In this document: one piece after another, positions 32,970-42,093 of the stretch
Numbering within the stretch: the stretch's first letter is position 1
Layout: every line of letters begins with the position of its first letter
From: Flammeovirgaceae bacterium UBA7330
Lineage (GTDB): Bacteria > Bacteroidota > Bacteroidia > Cytophagales > Cyclobacteriaceae
DNA length: 64,000 nucleotides
Direction of reading: 5' to 3'
NCBI GenBank assembly: GCA_002471275.1
Contig: DKPQ01000024.1
Coordinates: 62,001-126,000, forward strand
Program-made: the position numbers and the translations under genes
Notes under the pieces: model-generated
Databases searched by the model: none
What the model saw: the letters and a program-made list of their open reading frames with translations, nothing else
What the model was told of the DNA's origin: nothing

Positions 32970-34967
32970 TCATTCCTCACCCCCGATAAATCCGTGATAC
33001 CTTCCCATCCAATAGGCGAGCAACCAGGAAGCTTCGCCATCTACATATTGGCCACCTCTTCCACTATCGGCATAGTAGGGGTTCTTGTTCCAGCGATCAA
33101 AATTCCTTTCATCAGCAGACAAGACATAAAGCAGCTGGTCCTTATCGAACCGGTCCTGGTAGGGGTGCCAGGTGATGTCAGCCCGGTGGCTGTTTTTCAT
33201 TTTCCATTGCCTTCTGTCCGTTGGCATCTGCCGAAGGAAATTGACCGCATCCGAAATCTCTACATATTCCAGGTCAATCGTCGCAGCAGCGAAATGGAAG
33301 AATGATGAACCATCTCTACTCAATGTGCGGTGGTGACGTCTTACTGCTTTTTGCAGGGCTACTCTTGCTCTAGGATCATGCTCTAGCTGGAGTAGGGGAT
33401 AAAGCGCACAATACCCCAGCTGGTTGTCGGAGTGATTGTTCATGTCCGGGAATACCTTCTTCTCCAGTAACACATTGCCCAGGTATCCGTGGTCAACTAT
33501 GAGTTTATCATAATGCTTTTTAAATTTCGGGTCCTCAGTGATATAATATGCGACCTTGAGGAAAGATAGGATCTGGGCAGCATTAAGTCCACTTTCCAGA
33601 TAGCTGTTCGGGTCGTGATTAAGCGCCTCGGGGTTCCAGAATCCCCATTTTGTTCGCTCACCGTTCCAGTCAAGCAGCTGGTAGTTATTATCCACGATGG
33701 TGTTCATCATCTGGCTGACCTGCTTCTTGATCAACGCTGCTTCTTCAGGGTTGTGGCGGGCAATATGCTCCCAGTAGGCATAAAAGGCGAAAAAGTGTCC
33801 GTCAATCTCATCGCTGGAGGTATCATCTCTCCAGATCATCTTTTTGTCTGGTGTTAAAAGCCAGCCTTTTGTTCCGTTTTTGGGATGATCTGCTGGCAAT
33901 ACACTCCTGGCTATCACCCCTGGTATTCCAGATGCATTTTGAAGCATGATCATCGCATCCATGCCTTTCTTTGCTGACTCCAGGTACTTTTTATCACCTG
34001 TGGTACCATAGGCCAGTGACATGGCCACCACATGATAAGAGGTCCACAGCCCATCATTCGGGCTATCGGGAATGGTGGTTGAGGTAGGGTTCTCCGGGTC
34101 GTCCAGCTCACAGGCAGCTACCAGCCCCAGTCTCCTGTGCCATTTGTTGACCATGTCTTCCATGATTTGAGCCTTTTCTGCAAGCGTCCTGCTCTTGATA
34201 CTGAGTTTGCTTATACCTGCTCCTGTAAGGAAATATACGGCGCTGTCCTCTGCAGGAACAAAAACTTCCAGGACTTCATCGTTGATCAGGTAACGCTTCC
34301 CGGCTCTGTAAAACCACTGACGTCCATCAGTATAGGATTTGTATAGGATGGCGCCTGCATCTGTGCCAATCCAAAGTTCGTCTTCATTAGTAACTTCTAT
34401 ACATAAAACATTCTCAATGGGAAGTCCTTGTGCTCCCTGGATTGCGGTCCATGTTCCATCTGATTTCAGAACACTTAAGCCAATAGGAGTACCCACCCAT
34501 AACGTACCTTTGCTGTCTTTGGCTAAAGCATTGATTTGAGTACTCAGCGGACCACCGACCCCATAATTTTTATGAAGTTGAGGTTTTCCTTTATTGTCTA
34601 AATTAAACAGTCCTTCCGGTGTGCCAATCCATGTTGAAGAACCTACCATTTGAATTCCTGTGACCTGTGATTTTAGTTTTTTGCCATAAACAGACTCATC
34701 AAGGTTATTCTTTTTGCTGGCAAATTGGGCTGACACCTGGTCCAATTCACTTGCCGAAATAGAAGTCCGCTCATGTTCAGTAAAGGATTGATCCTTTACC
34801 GGGATATAAGATTTCGATTGCGTCCTGAACTTATAGTCATTGTCATAGTCTAATGGTGGTACCGTGTTGGGGAGTGTAAAGTCACCATCTATCCTGACTT
34901 TTTTGATGTCAATTGACTGAGACAGTGCGAGGAAGGGTACAAAAAAGAGTAGCAGGAGAATTCTCAT
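32970..34967 (-). CDS. Exported propeller plus alpha/alpha-toroid protein, putative glycan-active
   Basis: A 665-residue protein with a Sec signal (FFVPFLALSQ). Residues about 95-260 carry two-component-regulator-type propeller repeats (STWIGTPEGLFNL, TLWVGTPIGLSVL, ELWIGTDAGAIL). Residues about 265-660 are helical with repeated aromatic motifs (DGLWTSYHVVAMSLAYG, EIDGHFFAFYAYWEH, YLESGLNAAQILSFLKVAYY, WLLAYWMGRYHGF) typical of an (alpha/alpha)6 toroid such as in glycosidases and lyases. The toroid resembles the separate protein at 37040-38263. No catalytic pair can be assigned with confidence. The propeller alone is too short to be complete. Confidence 0.65.
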   Translation of the reverse strand: MRILLLLFFVPFLALSQSIDIKKVRIDGDFTLPNTVPPLDYDNDYKFRTQSKSYIPVKDQSFTEHERTSISASELDQVSAQFASKKNNLDESVYGKKLKSQVTGIQMVGSSTWIGTPEGLFNLDNKGKPQLHKNYGVGGPLSTQINALAKDSKGTLWVGTPIGLSVLKSDGTWTAIQGAQGLPIENVLCIEVTNEDELWIGTDAGAILYKSYTDGRQWFYRAGKRYLINDEVLEVFVPAEDSAVYFLTGAGISKLSIKSRTLAEKAQIMEDMVNKWHRRLGLVAACELDDPENPTSTTIPDSPNDGLWTSYHVVAMSLAYGTTGDKKYLESAKKGMDAMIMLQNASGIPGVIARSVLPADHPKNGTKGWLLTPDKKMIWRDDTSSDEIDGHFFAFYAYWEHIARHNPEEAALIKKQVSQMMNTIVDNNYQLLDWNGERTKWGFWNPEALNHDPNSYLESGLNAAQILSFLKVAYYITEDPKFKKHYDKLIVDHGYLGNVLLEKKVFPDMNNHSDNQLGYCALYPLLQLEHDPRARVALQKAVRRHHRTLSRDGSSFFHFAAATIDLEYVEISDAVNFLRQMPTDRRQWKMKNSHRADITWHPYQDRFDKDQLLYVLSADERNFDRWNKNPYYADSGRGGQYVDGEASWLLAYWMGRYHGFIGGEE

Positions 34968-35101
34968 AAGTTTGATCTTTCAAGTATTACCAGCTATTAC
35001 AAGATCATACTACCTGGTTCATATAAAAAATTATGATTTACACCCAAATTCAGTAGAATGTGATAAGAAGTACTTAAATTCTATTAATCATTTGGAGAAT
35101 A

Positions 35102-35137
35102 AAAACTAAGTGTTTAGTTTTAACTAATAATTTAGTT
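35102..35137. promoter_or_regulatory. Two tandem BlaI/MecI-like operators
   Basis: AAAACTAA-GTGT-TTAGTTTT (35102-35121) and AACTAA-TAAT-TTAGTT (35122-35137) are adjacent perfect dyads with a CTAA...TTAG core, the pattern of BlaI/MecI-type repressor sites. They lie 40-75 bp before the BlaR1-like gene. Confidence 0.65.
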
Positions 35138-35178
35138 TAATTGGTTTGACTTTGCGAAGAATCTAACAATATGAGTAT

Positions 35179-36945
35179 ATGAATAACTACCTGATTGAGC
35201 TTTCACTGATACATATGGTATTGATCCTGGGATATTGGTTTTTCCTAAGAGGAGAGAGGCAGTTTGCAAAACTGAGATTTTTCTTGCTTGGCTCAACTGT
35301 TTTAGCGTTGGTCATTCCATTATTAAAATTACCCGGTTTGTTTTCAAATCAGAAATCAGCTGTTGCTTTGCCGATAGGTGATATCTCAGTAGAAACCATT
35401 GCTGTGACACCACAATTAGAGACATCGTATTGGTACGAAGATCTGATTGTCTGGGTTTATCTCTTTGGTTGTCTGTTTTTTCTGTTAAAATTCATTGGTA
35501 GCCTGATTCACCTTATTTCATTGATTTTAAGAACTAAAAGTGAACAGGTAGGAAGTGTGAATATCTGTAAGTTGGAAAAAGGCCAGGGCAGCTTCAGTTT
35601 CTTTAATTGGGTATTCATAAATGATGAAACAGCTGTAGAAACGGGTTTCGATGCTATTCTGAAACATGAAATAGCCCATGTTACTTTAGGGCATACTTAT
35701 GATTTGATATTTATTGAGCTCTTTAAAATATTTTTTTGGTGGCTCCCATCCACCTGGTATTTACAAAGAGAACTCAGGAAAATACATGAATACCAGGCAG
35801 ATGCGTATGCGCTCAAATCATACTCTATTGAACAGTATTCTTCAGTTTTGATCCAGTCAACTCTGAAATCACATGGACTTGCTTTAGCCAGTTCATTTCA
35901 TGATGGTTTAATACTAAAACGAATAAAAGCGATGAAAGAAAATGTTAAAAATGTAAGTCCATGGAAACTCGGAGTTCTTTCGATACTTGTAGCACTCCTA
36001 TTTATTGTGTTTGCCTGTAATGAAGAACTTGATAAGGACATTAAGGCACTTGGTCAGGAAACCAGCTCAGTATCATTTGATCAACTACCTCAATCCATGC
36101 AAAAGGAAGTAGAAAGTGTGAAAGATAAGTTGTCATTTGTAAAAATTAACATTCCAAAGGGGAAGCGTAACCTAAGTAGTTTAGAGATAAAAGAAATTCT
36201 AATTGAAATGCAAGGTGTTGACCCTGACCTTCTTCACTTATATCAAAGTATTAGGTCAGATGATGCAATATTTGTAGCACTTAAGAAATCCAGTGATAAT
36301 TTTGACTATTTGGCTCAAAAATCTAAAATGGAGGGGGATATATTCACTATTGTTGAGGAGCAACCTGAATATGAAGGTGGATTGGAAGTTTTTAAGAGTC
36401 ATATAGCCAATAATATAAAATATCCCCTCCAGGCAAGAAAATTAGGAATTGAGGGTCGGGTATATATTCAATTCATAGTAGAGAAAGATGGTTCGTTGTC
36501 AGATATACTGGTTGTGAAGGGAATCGGTGGTGGTTGTGATGAGGAGGCGGTAAGGGTTATTAAGAGTCTTCCATCTACATTTAAACCAGGATCACAAAGA
36601 GGAATGGCGGTTCGGGTAAGGATGGTGATGCCAATAGTTTTCAAACTTAACTCGGGAAAAGTCAATCCTGACAACAGCCCTCAGGGGATCATCGTGGTTG
36701 AAAAAGTTGATGCAGAAAACGGACAGCTAAAAGTCGATGCCAGTTATTCTAATGGTAAATGGTCTGGTAAAGTCTATAGTCCTGAAGGAGATGTCTTGCC
36801 AGGAGTAAATATTGTGGTAGTTGGCAGTGACTCAGGCACTATCACAGATCTGGAAGGCAATTTTAGTCTTGTAACTGATCAATCAAACGAATTGAACTTA
36901 AGCTTTGTGGGCTACAAAAGTGTGAGATTATCATCGCCAAAGTAG
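35179..36945 (+). CDS. M56/BlaR1-like metalloprotease fused to TonB-C and carboxypeptidase-regulatory-like domain
   Basis: A 588-residue inner-membrane protein. About residues 1-280 form the BlaR1/MecR1-type M56 domain: helices near 4-22, 33-50, 88-115 and 268-282, with the zinc motif H163-E-I-A-H167 and the later EYQADAYAL helix providing the third ligand. About 400-490 form a TonB C-terminal domain (GGLEVFKSHIANNIKYPLQARKLGIEGRVYIQFIV). About 530-585 form a carboxypeptidase-regulatory-like fold (LPGVNIVVVGSDSG). Likely a periplasm-facing sensor/protease coupled to the outer membrane. No penicillin-binding sensor domain and no blaI neighbour. Confidence 0.85.
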   Translation: MNNYLIELSLIHMVLILGYWFFLRGERQFAKLRFFLLGSTVLALVIPLLKLPGLFSNQKSAVALPIGDISVETIAVTPQLETSYWYEDLIVWVYLFGCLFFLLKFIGSLIHLISLILRTKSEQVGSVNICKLEKGQGSFSFFNWVFINDETAVETGFDAILKHEIAHVTLGHTYDLIFIELFKIFFWWLPSTWYLQRELRKIHEYQADAYALKSYSIEQYSSVLIQSTLKSHGLALASSFHDGLILKRIKAMKENVKNVSPWKLGVLSILVALLFIVFACNEELDKDIKALGQETSSVSFDQLPQSMQKEVESVKDKLSFVKINIPKGKRNLSSLEIKEILIEMQGVDPDLLHLYQSIRSDDAIFVALKKSSDNFDYLAQKSKMEGDIFTIVEEQPEYEGGLEVFKSHIANNIKYPLQARKLGIEGRVYIQFIVEKDGSLSDILVVKGIGGGCDEEAVRVIKSLPSTFKPGSQRGMAVRVRMVMPIVFKLNSGKVNPDNSPQGIIVVEKVDAENGQLKVDASYSNGKWSGKVYSPEGDVLPGVNIVVVGSDSGTITDLEGNFSLVTDQSNELNLSFVGYKSVRLSSPK

Positions 36946-37039
36946 TATTTTCGCTTGTTCTGCGAGTAGTATAAGAGATCAGCACCACAGTTAAATGATT
37001 GGACTATGGTGTTGAATTTTGTCAAGCTTATACTATCAC

Positions 37040-38263
37040 ATGCCAAAGAGAATATCCGCGTTTACAATTCTTATAACAGTTCTTGTATGTACAAATCTTT
37101 GCCTGGCTCAAAAAAACAATTCCTATCCCAAAGATGATGATCCCTTACATATAAAGGTGAAGATGTATGAACAGCTCATGCTGGACAATCATTGGAATGA
37201 AGGAACAATTCTTTTTCATGCACTTTACCATCCAGATGGAAAAAACATTGATGGGTTCGGGCTGCATAGTGACCTGATAGATGCAACAGGGGAGATGCTG
37301 GTGGCCTACTCATGCAAGTATGGCATTACAAAAGATAAGAAGGATAAAAAGATTGCCGATCAGGTGTTTGACGGAATCCTCAAAGCTGAAACTGTGACTG
37401 GAGTACCGGGGTTGGTTGCCAGGGGGTTCTACAAAGCCAATGAACCACAGTGGTTTGAGAAAGCCTGGTATGATGAATGGCATTGGTCCTCATCCATGCC
37501 AGGTTATCGGTGGTTGGGGGATCAAAGCATTGATAAGTTGGTTTCCATTTTTCATGCATTAGGGATGTATTATGAGCTGGCAGCAGATGATGAATACAAA
37601 AAGAAAGTGGAGGGTTTGCTAAGCCGGTTCATTGGGAAGATCGTCAATGACAATTTCAGGATTATGGATCTGGATGGTAAGCTTACTTTGTGGGGAAATA
37701 TGTGCCCGGACCTGCCTCACAACAAGTTAAACTCACTGGTTGCACTTGCTGCAGTAAAAGCGGCCCAGCAGTTTACCGGAGAATCCAGGTTTGCGTCTGC
37801 ATATAAGATGCTAATTGAAAAGTATCATTATGACGACCGTCAATTACTTACCAATCACTTGTTTCCGGAGCACATGCGACATATCTGGGACGACTACCAT
37901 GCAGTACGCAGTCTCTATACAGTGATGCAATATGAAACTGATCCTGACCTGCTTAATAAATACCGAATGACGTTGAATAGGCAGTGGTATGTGTGGAAGG
38001 ATATCACCTTCGAAGAGGAAAGTACCATTTTTTATATTATGCTTTATGATCTGATGACGGGCGAGAATGCGATGGAAGATCCGGCCAGGATTGATGTACT
38101 CAAATCCATGAATGGTCACAAAAGGGGAACCAGGACATTTAATCTTCCTATGGAGGATGGATCAAGAATGAAAATCACCACGGAGTATGATCGGGCATCG
38201 ACAGCATTTATCAGGAACTACTGGTTTGGAAGGTATTTTGGGTTTGTTGATCCCAGCTGGTAA
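37040..38263 (+). CDS. Exported alpha/alpha-toroid protein, putative glycan-active
   Basis: A 407-residue protein. ATG 37040 is preferred to TTG 37019 because it gives a clean signal peptide ending in LCLAQ. The mature part is helical with motifs that parallel the C-terminal half of the protein at 32970-34967 (VTGVPGLVARGF against ASGIPGVIARSV; STAFIRNYWFGRYFGFV against ASWLLAYWMGRYHGF), so the two are probably related. Fold class (alpha/alpha)6 toroid; no assigned activity. The next gene, an FGE-like protein, follows by 27 bp. Confidence 0.65.
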   Translation: MPKRISAFTILITVLVCTNLCLAQKNNSYPKDDDPLHIKVKMYEQLMLDNHWNEGTILFHALYHPDGKNIDGFGLHSDLIDATGEMLVAYSCKYGITKDKKDKKIADQVFDGILKAETVTGVPGLVARGFYKANEPQWFEKAWYDEWHWSSSMPGYRWLGDQSIDKLVSIFHALGMYYELAADDEYKKKVEGLLSRFIGKIVNDNFRIMDLDGKLTLWGNMCPDLPHNKLNSLVALAAVKAAQQFTGESRFASAYKMLIEKYHYDDRQLLTNHLFPEHMRHIWDDYHAVRSLYTVMQYETDPDLLNKYRMTLNRQWYVWKDITFEEESTIFYIMLYDLMTGENAMEDPARIDVLKSMNGHKRGTRTFNLPMEDGSRMKITTEYDRASTAFIRNYWFGRYFGFVDPSW

Positions 38264-38290
38264 ATAGTTTGATGTTTTAAAATTCAAGAA

Positions 38291-39016
38291 ATGAAAAACT
38301 GGAAAAAATATTTTGGATTATTTTTCGGTACCTCCTTAGTTGCAATGGTATTTATTTCAGCTAATGATCCAACAACTGACGACAAGGTGACACCCCCGGA
38401 AGGAATGGTTTACGTTCCGGCCGGTCCCTTTATCATGGGAAGTGATATCGATGATCCGGATAGTAGCCCGCAGCATATAGCCGAAACAGGAGCGTTTTTT
38501 ATCGACAAGTATGAAGTGAGTAATGCAGAGTATGCCAGCTTCGACTCTGAATATACTTATCCCGAAGGAGCCGGGGAACGGGCAGCCAAAGTCAACTGGC
38601 ATCAGGCTACTGCCTACGCCAAATCGATCGGGAAACGACTCCCAACAGAAAAGGAGTGGGAAAAAGCAGCACGCGGTACTGATGGGCGGATGTTGCCCTG
38701 GGGTGATTTCTATGATGATAGTTTTGTGATTTATTCACGTAACAATACAAGAGGTCAGTCCATCGCTAAACCAGCCAGCCCGTATGGATGCTTTGACATG
38801 GCAGGAAGTGTCTGGGAATGGACAGCAGACTGGTATCAGCAATATCCGGGGAATACGCATGACATGGAACAATATGGTGAAAAGTACAAGGTGATCCGGG
38901 GAGGTTCTACCTTCAATAATTTTGCCTGCTACACTACATTCCATCGGTATTACGTGCATCCGGTGGATACACGTGCTTATCCTATCGGGATGCGACTCGT
39001 GAAGGATGCTGAGTAG
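38291..39016 (+). CDS. Exported formylglycine-generating-enzyme (SUMF1)-family protein
   Basis: A 241-residue protein with an N-terminal hydrophobic segment (YFGLFFGTSLVAMVFI). The FGE/SUMF1 fold is clear: MVYVPAGPFIMGSD, KYEVSNAEYASF, VNWHQATAYAKSIGKRLPTEKEWEKAARG, YGCFDMAGSVWEWTADWY, VIRGGSTFNNF and the final GMRLV. The paired cysteines of true formylglycine-generating enzymes are not evident and no sulfatase is nearby, so it is probably a C-type-lectin-like member with another role. Confidence 0.85.
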   Translation: MKNWKKYFGLFFGTSLVAMVFISANDPTTDDKVTPPEGMVYVPAGPFIMGSDIDDPDSSPQHIAETGAFFIDKYEVSNAEYASFDSEYTYPEGAGERAAKVNWHQATAYAKSIGKRLPTEKEWEKAARGTDGRMLPWGDFYDDSFVIYSRNNTRGQSIAKPASPYGCFDMAGSVWEWTADWYQQYPGNTHDMEQYGEKYKVIRGGSTFNNFACYTTFHRYYVHPVDTRAYPIGMRLVKDAE

Positions 39017-39019
39017 TAG

Positions 39020-40123
39020 CTATTGATCAATATGGCCATTGATAAGGTCCATGTAGATCTTTTTCATTACTTGAGTTTTTTCTTCATCCTCTGCTACCGC
39101 ATAGGTGGTAAACATCATGATGCCGGTTGATCCGGCGGATAGACCACCAAACATGACCTTTTCAAAGTCTTTGGCCGACACAACTCCCGGGTTGTTATAC
39201 GCCTGTACAATGGGCCATACTTTAGGGTATTCGTTGCCCTTGATACCCAGTTTGTTATTAAACCATTGAATATTTTCTGCTACCCAATCCGGATTTCTGC
39301 CCATCCGCTCATGGTAAACCATTGGCGAAAATACGTCCACCGATTGCTTAAGTAAATCGTAATCCAGGCCCAGAATCCTATACCTGGCACTGTCAAATTC
39401 TGTGTCATTCCAGGGACAATGATATACGCCCAACAGAATGTCAGGATCAAATCCGTTGATGATCTTTCTGATTTCAATCGTCCAGTCATAGATCACCCGG
39501 CTTCTCCACTGCCTCCAGGCGGGGTCTTGATTATCCAGGATCCACCGGGCTTTTTCGAGGGTCTCTCCTGTAGGTAAATCGAGGTCCATGGCTTCTGAGA
39601 ACGTCTTGAGACAATGATCACAGAAGCAAGTCTCAGGCAAAATAGGTTCCGGTTCCTCGAATTGTGCGTGCCAATGCACATAATCCATCCAGATGCCTTT
39701 CACCTTATATTTTGATAATAATGTCCTAAGCAAATCGAAGCGGTATTCCCTAAATCCTGGTTCAGTAGGGCAAACCCCCATAAACCAGCTGGCTGCAGGC
39801 GCCTTTTCGCCCAGCTCATTGATCGGCCAGGCCTCCGGATGTTTATCAACATAATTCTTGCCATTTAGTGTGGCAAATTCTGCGTAAACTGCTATTCCTT
39901 CTTTCTCTGCTCTTTCCATCATACTACTATCGATGGACCCACTGTGAACAAAAATCGAATTCACTCCTAGTTCAGGGAGTTTGATACCCTTGTCCCAAAA
40001 TGGTTTGGGGTTGCCATAGATACCCCGTATTTCTACGGTAGGATTTGTCTGCTGCTGGCATGATACCAGCAGGAGAAAAAGCAAACCATAAACCAATGAA
40101 AAGCCTGAGGTTATTTGTCGCAT
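39020..40123 (-). CDS. Glycoside-hydrolase-like TIM-barrel lipoprotein
   Basis: A 367-residue lipoprotein (LLLVSC, acylated C22). The body is a TIM barrel with the features of putative bacterial glycosidases: IRGIYGNPKPFWDKGIKLPELGVNSIFVHSG at the start, KGIWMDYVHWHAQFE and ILLGVYHCPWNDTEF with acidic residues at strand ends, DVFSPMVYHERMG, and YPKVWPIVQAYN. A CFCDHC motif (about 151-156) could bind metal or form disulfides. No family number can be given safely. It converges with the FGE-like gene. Confidence 0.7.
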   Translation of the reverse strand: MRQITSGFSLVYGLLFLLLVSCQQQTNPTVEIRGIYGNPKPFWDKGIKLPELGVNSIFVHSGSIDSSMMERAEKEGIAVYAEFATLNGKNYVDKHPEAWPINELGEKAPAASWFMGVCPTEPGFREYRFDLLRTLLSKYKVKGIWMDYVHWHAQFEEPEPILPETCFCDHCLKTFSEAMDLDLPTGETLEKARWILDNQDPAWRQWRSRVIYDWTIEIRKIINGFDPDILLGVYHCPWNDTEFDSARYRILGLDYDLLKQSVDVFSPMVYHERMGRNPDWVAENIQWFNNKLGIKGNEYPKVWPIVQAYNNPGVVSAKDFEKVMFGGLSAGSTGIMMFTTYAVAEDEEKTQVMKKIYMDLINGHIDQ

Positions 40124-40327
40124 GGATGTAATAGTTGAATGATCTAACGCAGACTCAAATCTGCATACCTGTCAATTTACGAAAAATTGCTCACCTGAAA
40201 TAATAGCCCAAATAAGAGATAAGGCGTATTACACTTGTTAAAGTACAGTCATGAATTGGATGTGTTCATCACATTCCAGAAGTTCATCAATTATCATATC
40301 TTGCGATCTACTTTTTAAACCTAACCT

Positions 40328-41629
40328 ATGGAGTTCTTTCCTATTATCTCTGGCATAATCATCCTGATACTACTCATCGCAGTGGTCAAGCTCGATGCCT
40401 TTATTTCCTTTATGCTTGTCTGTCTGTATGTAGGGATTGCCAGCGGATTGCCGGTAATAGATGCCGTACACGCCATTGAACGAGGGATTGGAAACACTCT
40501 GGGAGAGCTCGTCATCATCCTGGGCTTTGGATCGATGGTTGGTAAGCTGGTAGCGGAGAGTGGGGGAGCCAACAAGATTACTAATAGCCTGGTGAAGCGG
40601 TTTGGGATCAAAAACATTCAGTTTTCACTGATCGTCACAGGCTTCGTCATTGGAATTCCTTTGTTTTATGAAGTCGGATTTGTCATTCTGGTTCCGCTGG
40701 TCATAGCTATTGCAGCACAAACAGGATTACCTATTTTATATATCGCCCTGCCGATGTGTGCTTCATTGTCAGTGACCCATGGTTTTTTGCCACCCCATCC
40801 GGGCCCAACAGCCATTGCCTCGGTATACCAGGCAGATCTTGGGTTGACATTGATTTATGGGATCATTGTGGGTATTCCTGCCATTGCTGCCGCCAAATTC
40901 CTTTTGTCAGGGGCAATGAAAAAATATAATCCGCCTTTATTGAAAGAATTCATTGTTGAAAGAACAGAAAATTATAAAGTACCTTCTCTGGCCACCTGCC
41001 TGACCATTGCGCTGCTTCCGGTTTTACTGATTGGGGGATCATCCATCATCGCCGTGATCGTGGGAGATAATGCAATTGTAGATGTAATTGGAAACCCGTC
41101 CATCGCGATGTTAATTGCCGTACTTGCAGCCGCTTATTTTCTGGGTGTGAAAACCGGAAGAAGAGTAGAGCATGTGATGGGAATTTATGCATCAGCAGTT
41201 GCTTCAGTAGCAACTATTTTGCTGATTATTGCAGGAGCGGGATCCTTCAAAGAGATTATGATCGCCACAGAGGTGAGCGATCGCATCGGCGAAGTGTTAG
41301 GTGGACTAGGTATGTCACCCCTGATCATGGCTTATATCATTGCGTCGTTTATCAGGATCTGTGTAGGCTCTGCTACGGTAGCCGCTATGACGACTGCCGG
41401 GATTATGCAGCCATTGATTGGTATATCCGGGGTTTCACCGGAACTGCTGGTATTAGCTACCGGTGCAGGAAGTATTACTTTTTCACACATCAATGATGGT
41501 GGATTTTGGCTATTTAAAGAGTATTTTAATGTAAGTATTAAAGAAACCCTGTTGTCCTGGACACTGATGGAAACAACTGTTTCTGTTGTGGGACTGCTTG
41601 GGGTTTTGTTATTAAACCTTATTATATAA
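40328..41629 (+). CDS. GntP-family permease (gluconate/D-serine type)
   Basis: A 433-residue inner-membrane protein with about 12 hydrophobic helices. Family landmarks are GFGSMVGKLVAESGGANKIT, the HGFLPPHPGPTAIA loop, and the C-terminal GAGSITFSHINDGGFWLFKEYFN. GntP members carry gluconate or related acids with protons; the D-serine transporter DsdX also belongs here. With RidA and a D-serine-dehydratase-like enzyme directly downstream, a D-serine or D-hydroxyamino-acid substrate is the more likely choice, by context only. Confidence 0.88.
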   Translation: MEFFPIISGIIILILLIAVVKLDAFISFMLVCLYVGIASGLPVIDAVHAIERGIGNTLGELVIILGFGSMVGKLVAESGGANKITNSLVKRFGIKNIQFSLIVTGFVIGIPLFYEVGFVILVPLVIAIAAQTGLPILYIALPMCASLSVTHGFLPPHPGPTAIASVYQADLGLTLIYGIIVGIPAIAAAKFLLSGAMKKYNPPLLKEFIVERTENYKVPSLATCLTIALLPVLLIGGSSIIAVIVGDNAIVDVIGNPSIAMLIAVLAAAYFLGVKTGRRVEHVMGIYASAVASVATILLIIAGAGSFKEIMIATEVSDRIGEVLGGLGMSPLIMAYIIASFIRICVGSATVAAMTTAGIMQPLIGISGVSPELLVLATGAGSITFSHINDGGFWLFKEYFNVSIKETLLSWTLMETTVSVVGLLGVLLLNLII

Positions 41630-41634
41630 TTAGT

Positions 41635-42093
41635 ATGAATCTCGAAGAAAGAATCAAGGAATTAGGACTCGTTTTACCTCCTGCGCCACCACTTGGCGGT
41701 GTATATAAACCGGTGGTTATTGTGCATAAGATGTTGTATGTATCCGGACAAGGGCCAGTGAGAAATGATGCCTCGCTGATAAAAGGTAAGGTGGGCTCTG
41801 ATCTCAACACAGAGGAAGCTTACCAGGCAGCTCGCCAGGTAGGATTGACCATGCTCTCAACCATGAAGGCTCAAATTGGTGATCTTAACAAGATAAAAAG
41901 ACTGGTGAAGACCCTGGGAATGGTCAATAGTGAACCCAATTTTGAGCAGCAACCACAGGTGATCAATGGTTTCAGCGATCTGATGGCAGAATTGATGGGT
42001 AATGATTTTGGAATAGGAGCCCGGAGTGCTGTGGGGATGATCTTGCCTGGCAATATTGCCGTGGAGATCGAAGCGATGTTCGAAATAAATTGA
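41635..42093 (+). CDS. RidA-family enamine/imine deaminase
   Basis: A 152-residue YjgF/YER057c/UK114 (RidA) protein. It hydrolyses reactive 2-aminoacrylate and related enamines released by PLP enzymes. The family core (LYVSGQGPVRND near 41-52; GIGARSAVGM with the substrate-binding arginine near 135) is present. It is slightly longer than archetypal RidA (about 130), matching a common subgroup. Placed 5 bp after the permease and overlapping the next PLP enzyme by one base, exactly where an imine-clearing partner is expected. Confidence 0.9.
   Translation: MNLEERIKELGLVLPPAPPLGGVYKPVVIVHKMLYVSGQGPVRNDASLIKGKVGSDLNTEEAYQAARQVGLTMLSTMKAQIGDLNKIKRLVKTLGMVNSEPNFEQQPQVINGFSDLMAELMGNDFGIGARSAVGMILPGNIAVEIEAMFEIN

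Noticed and set aside
32097..36945. Genomic island
   Set aside because: Several genes are AT-rich, but there is no integrase, tRNA boundary or direct repeat to define an island.
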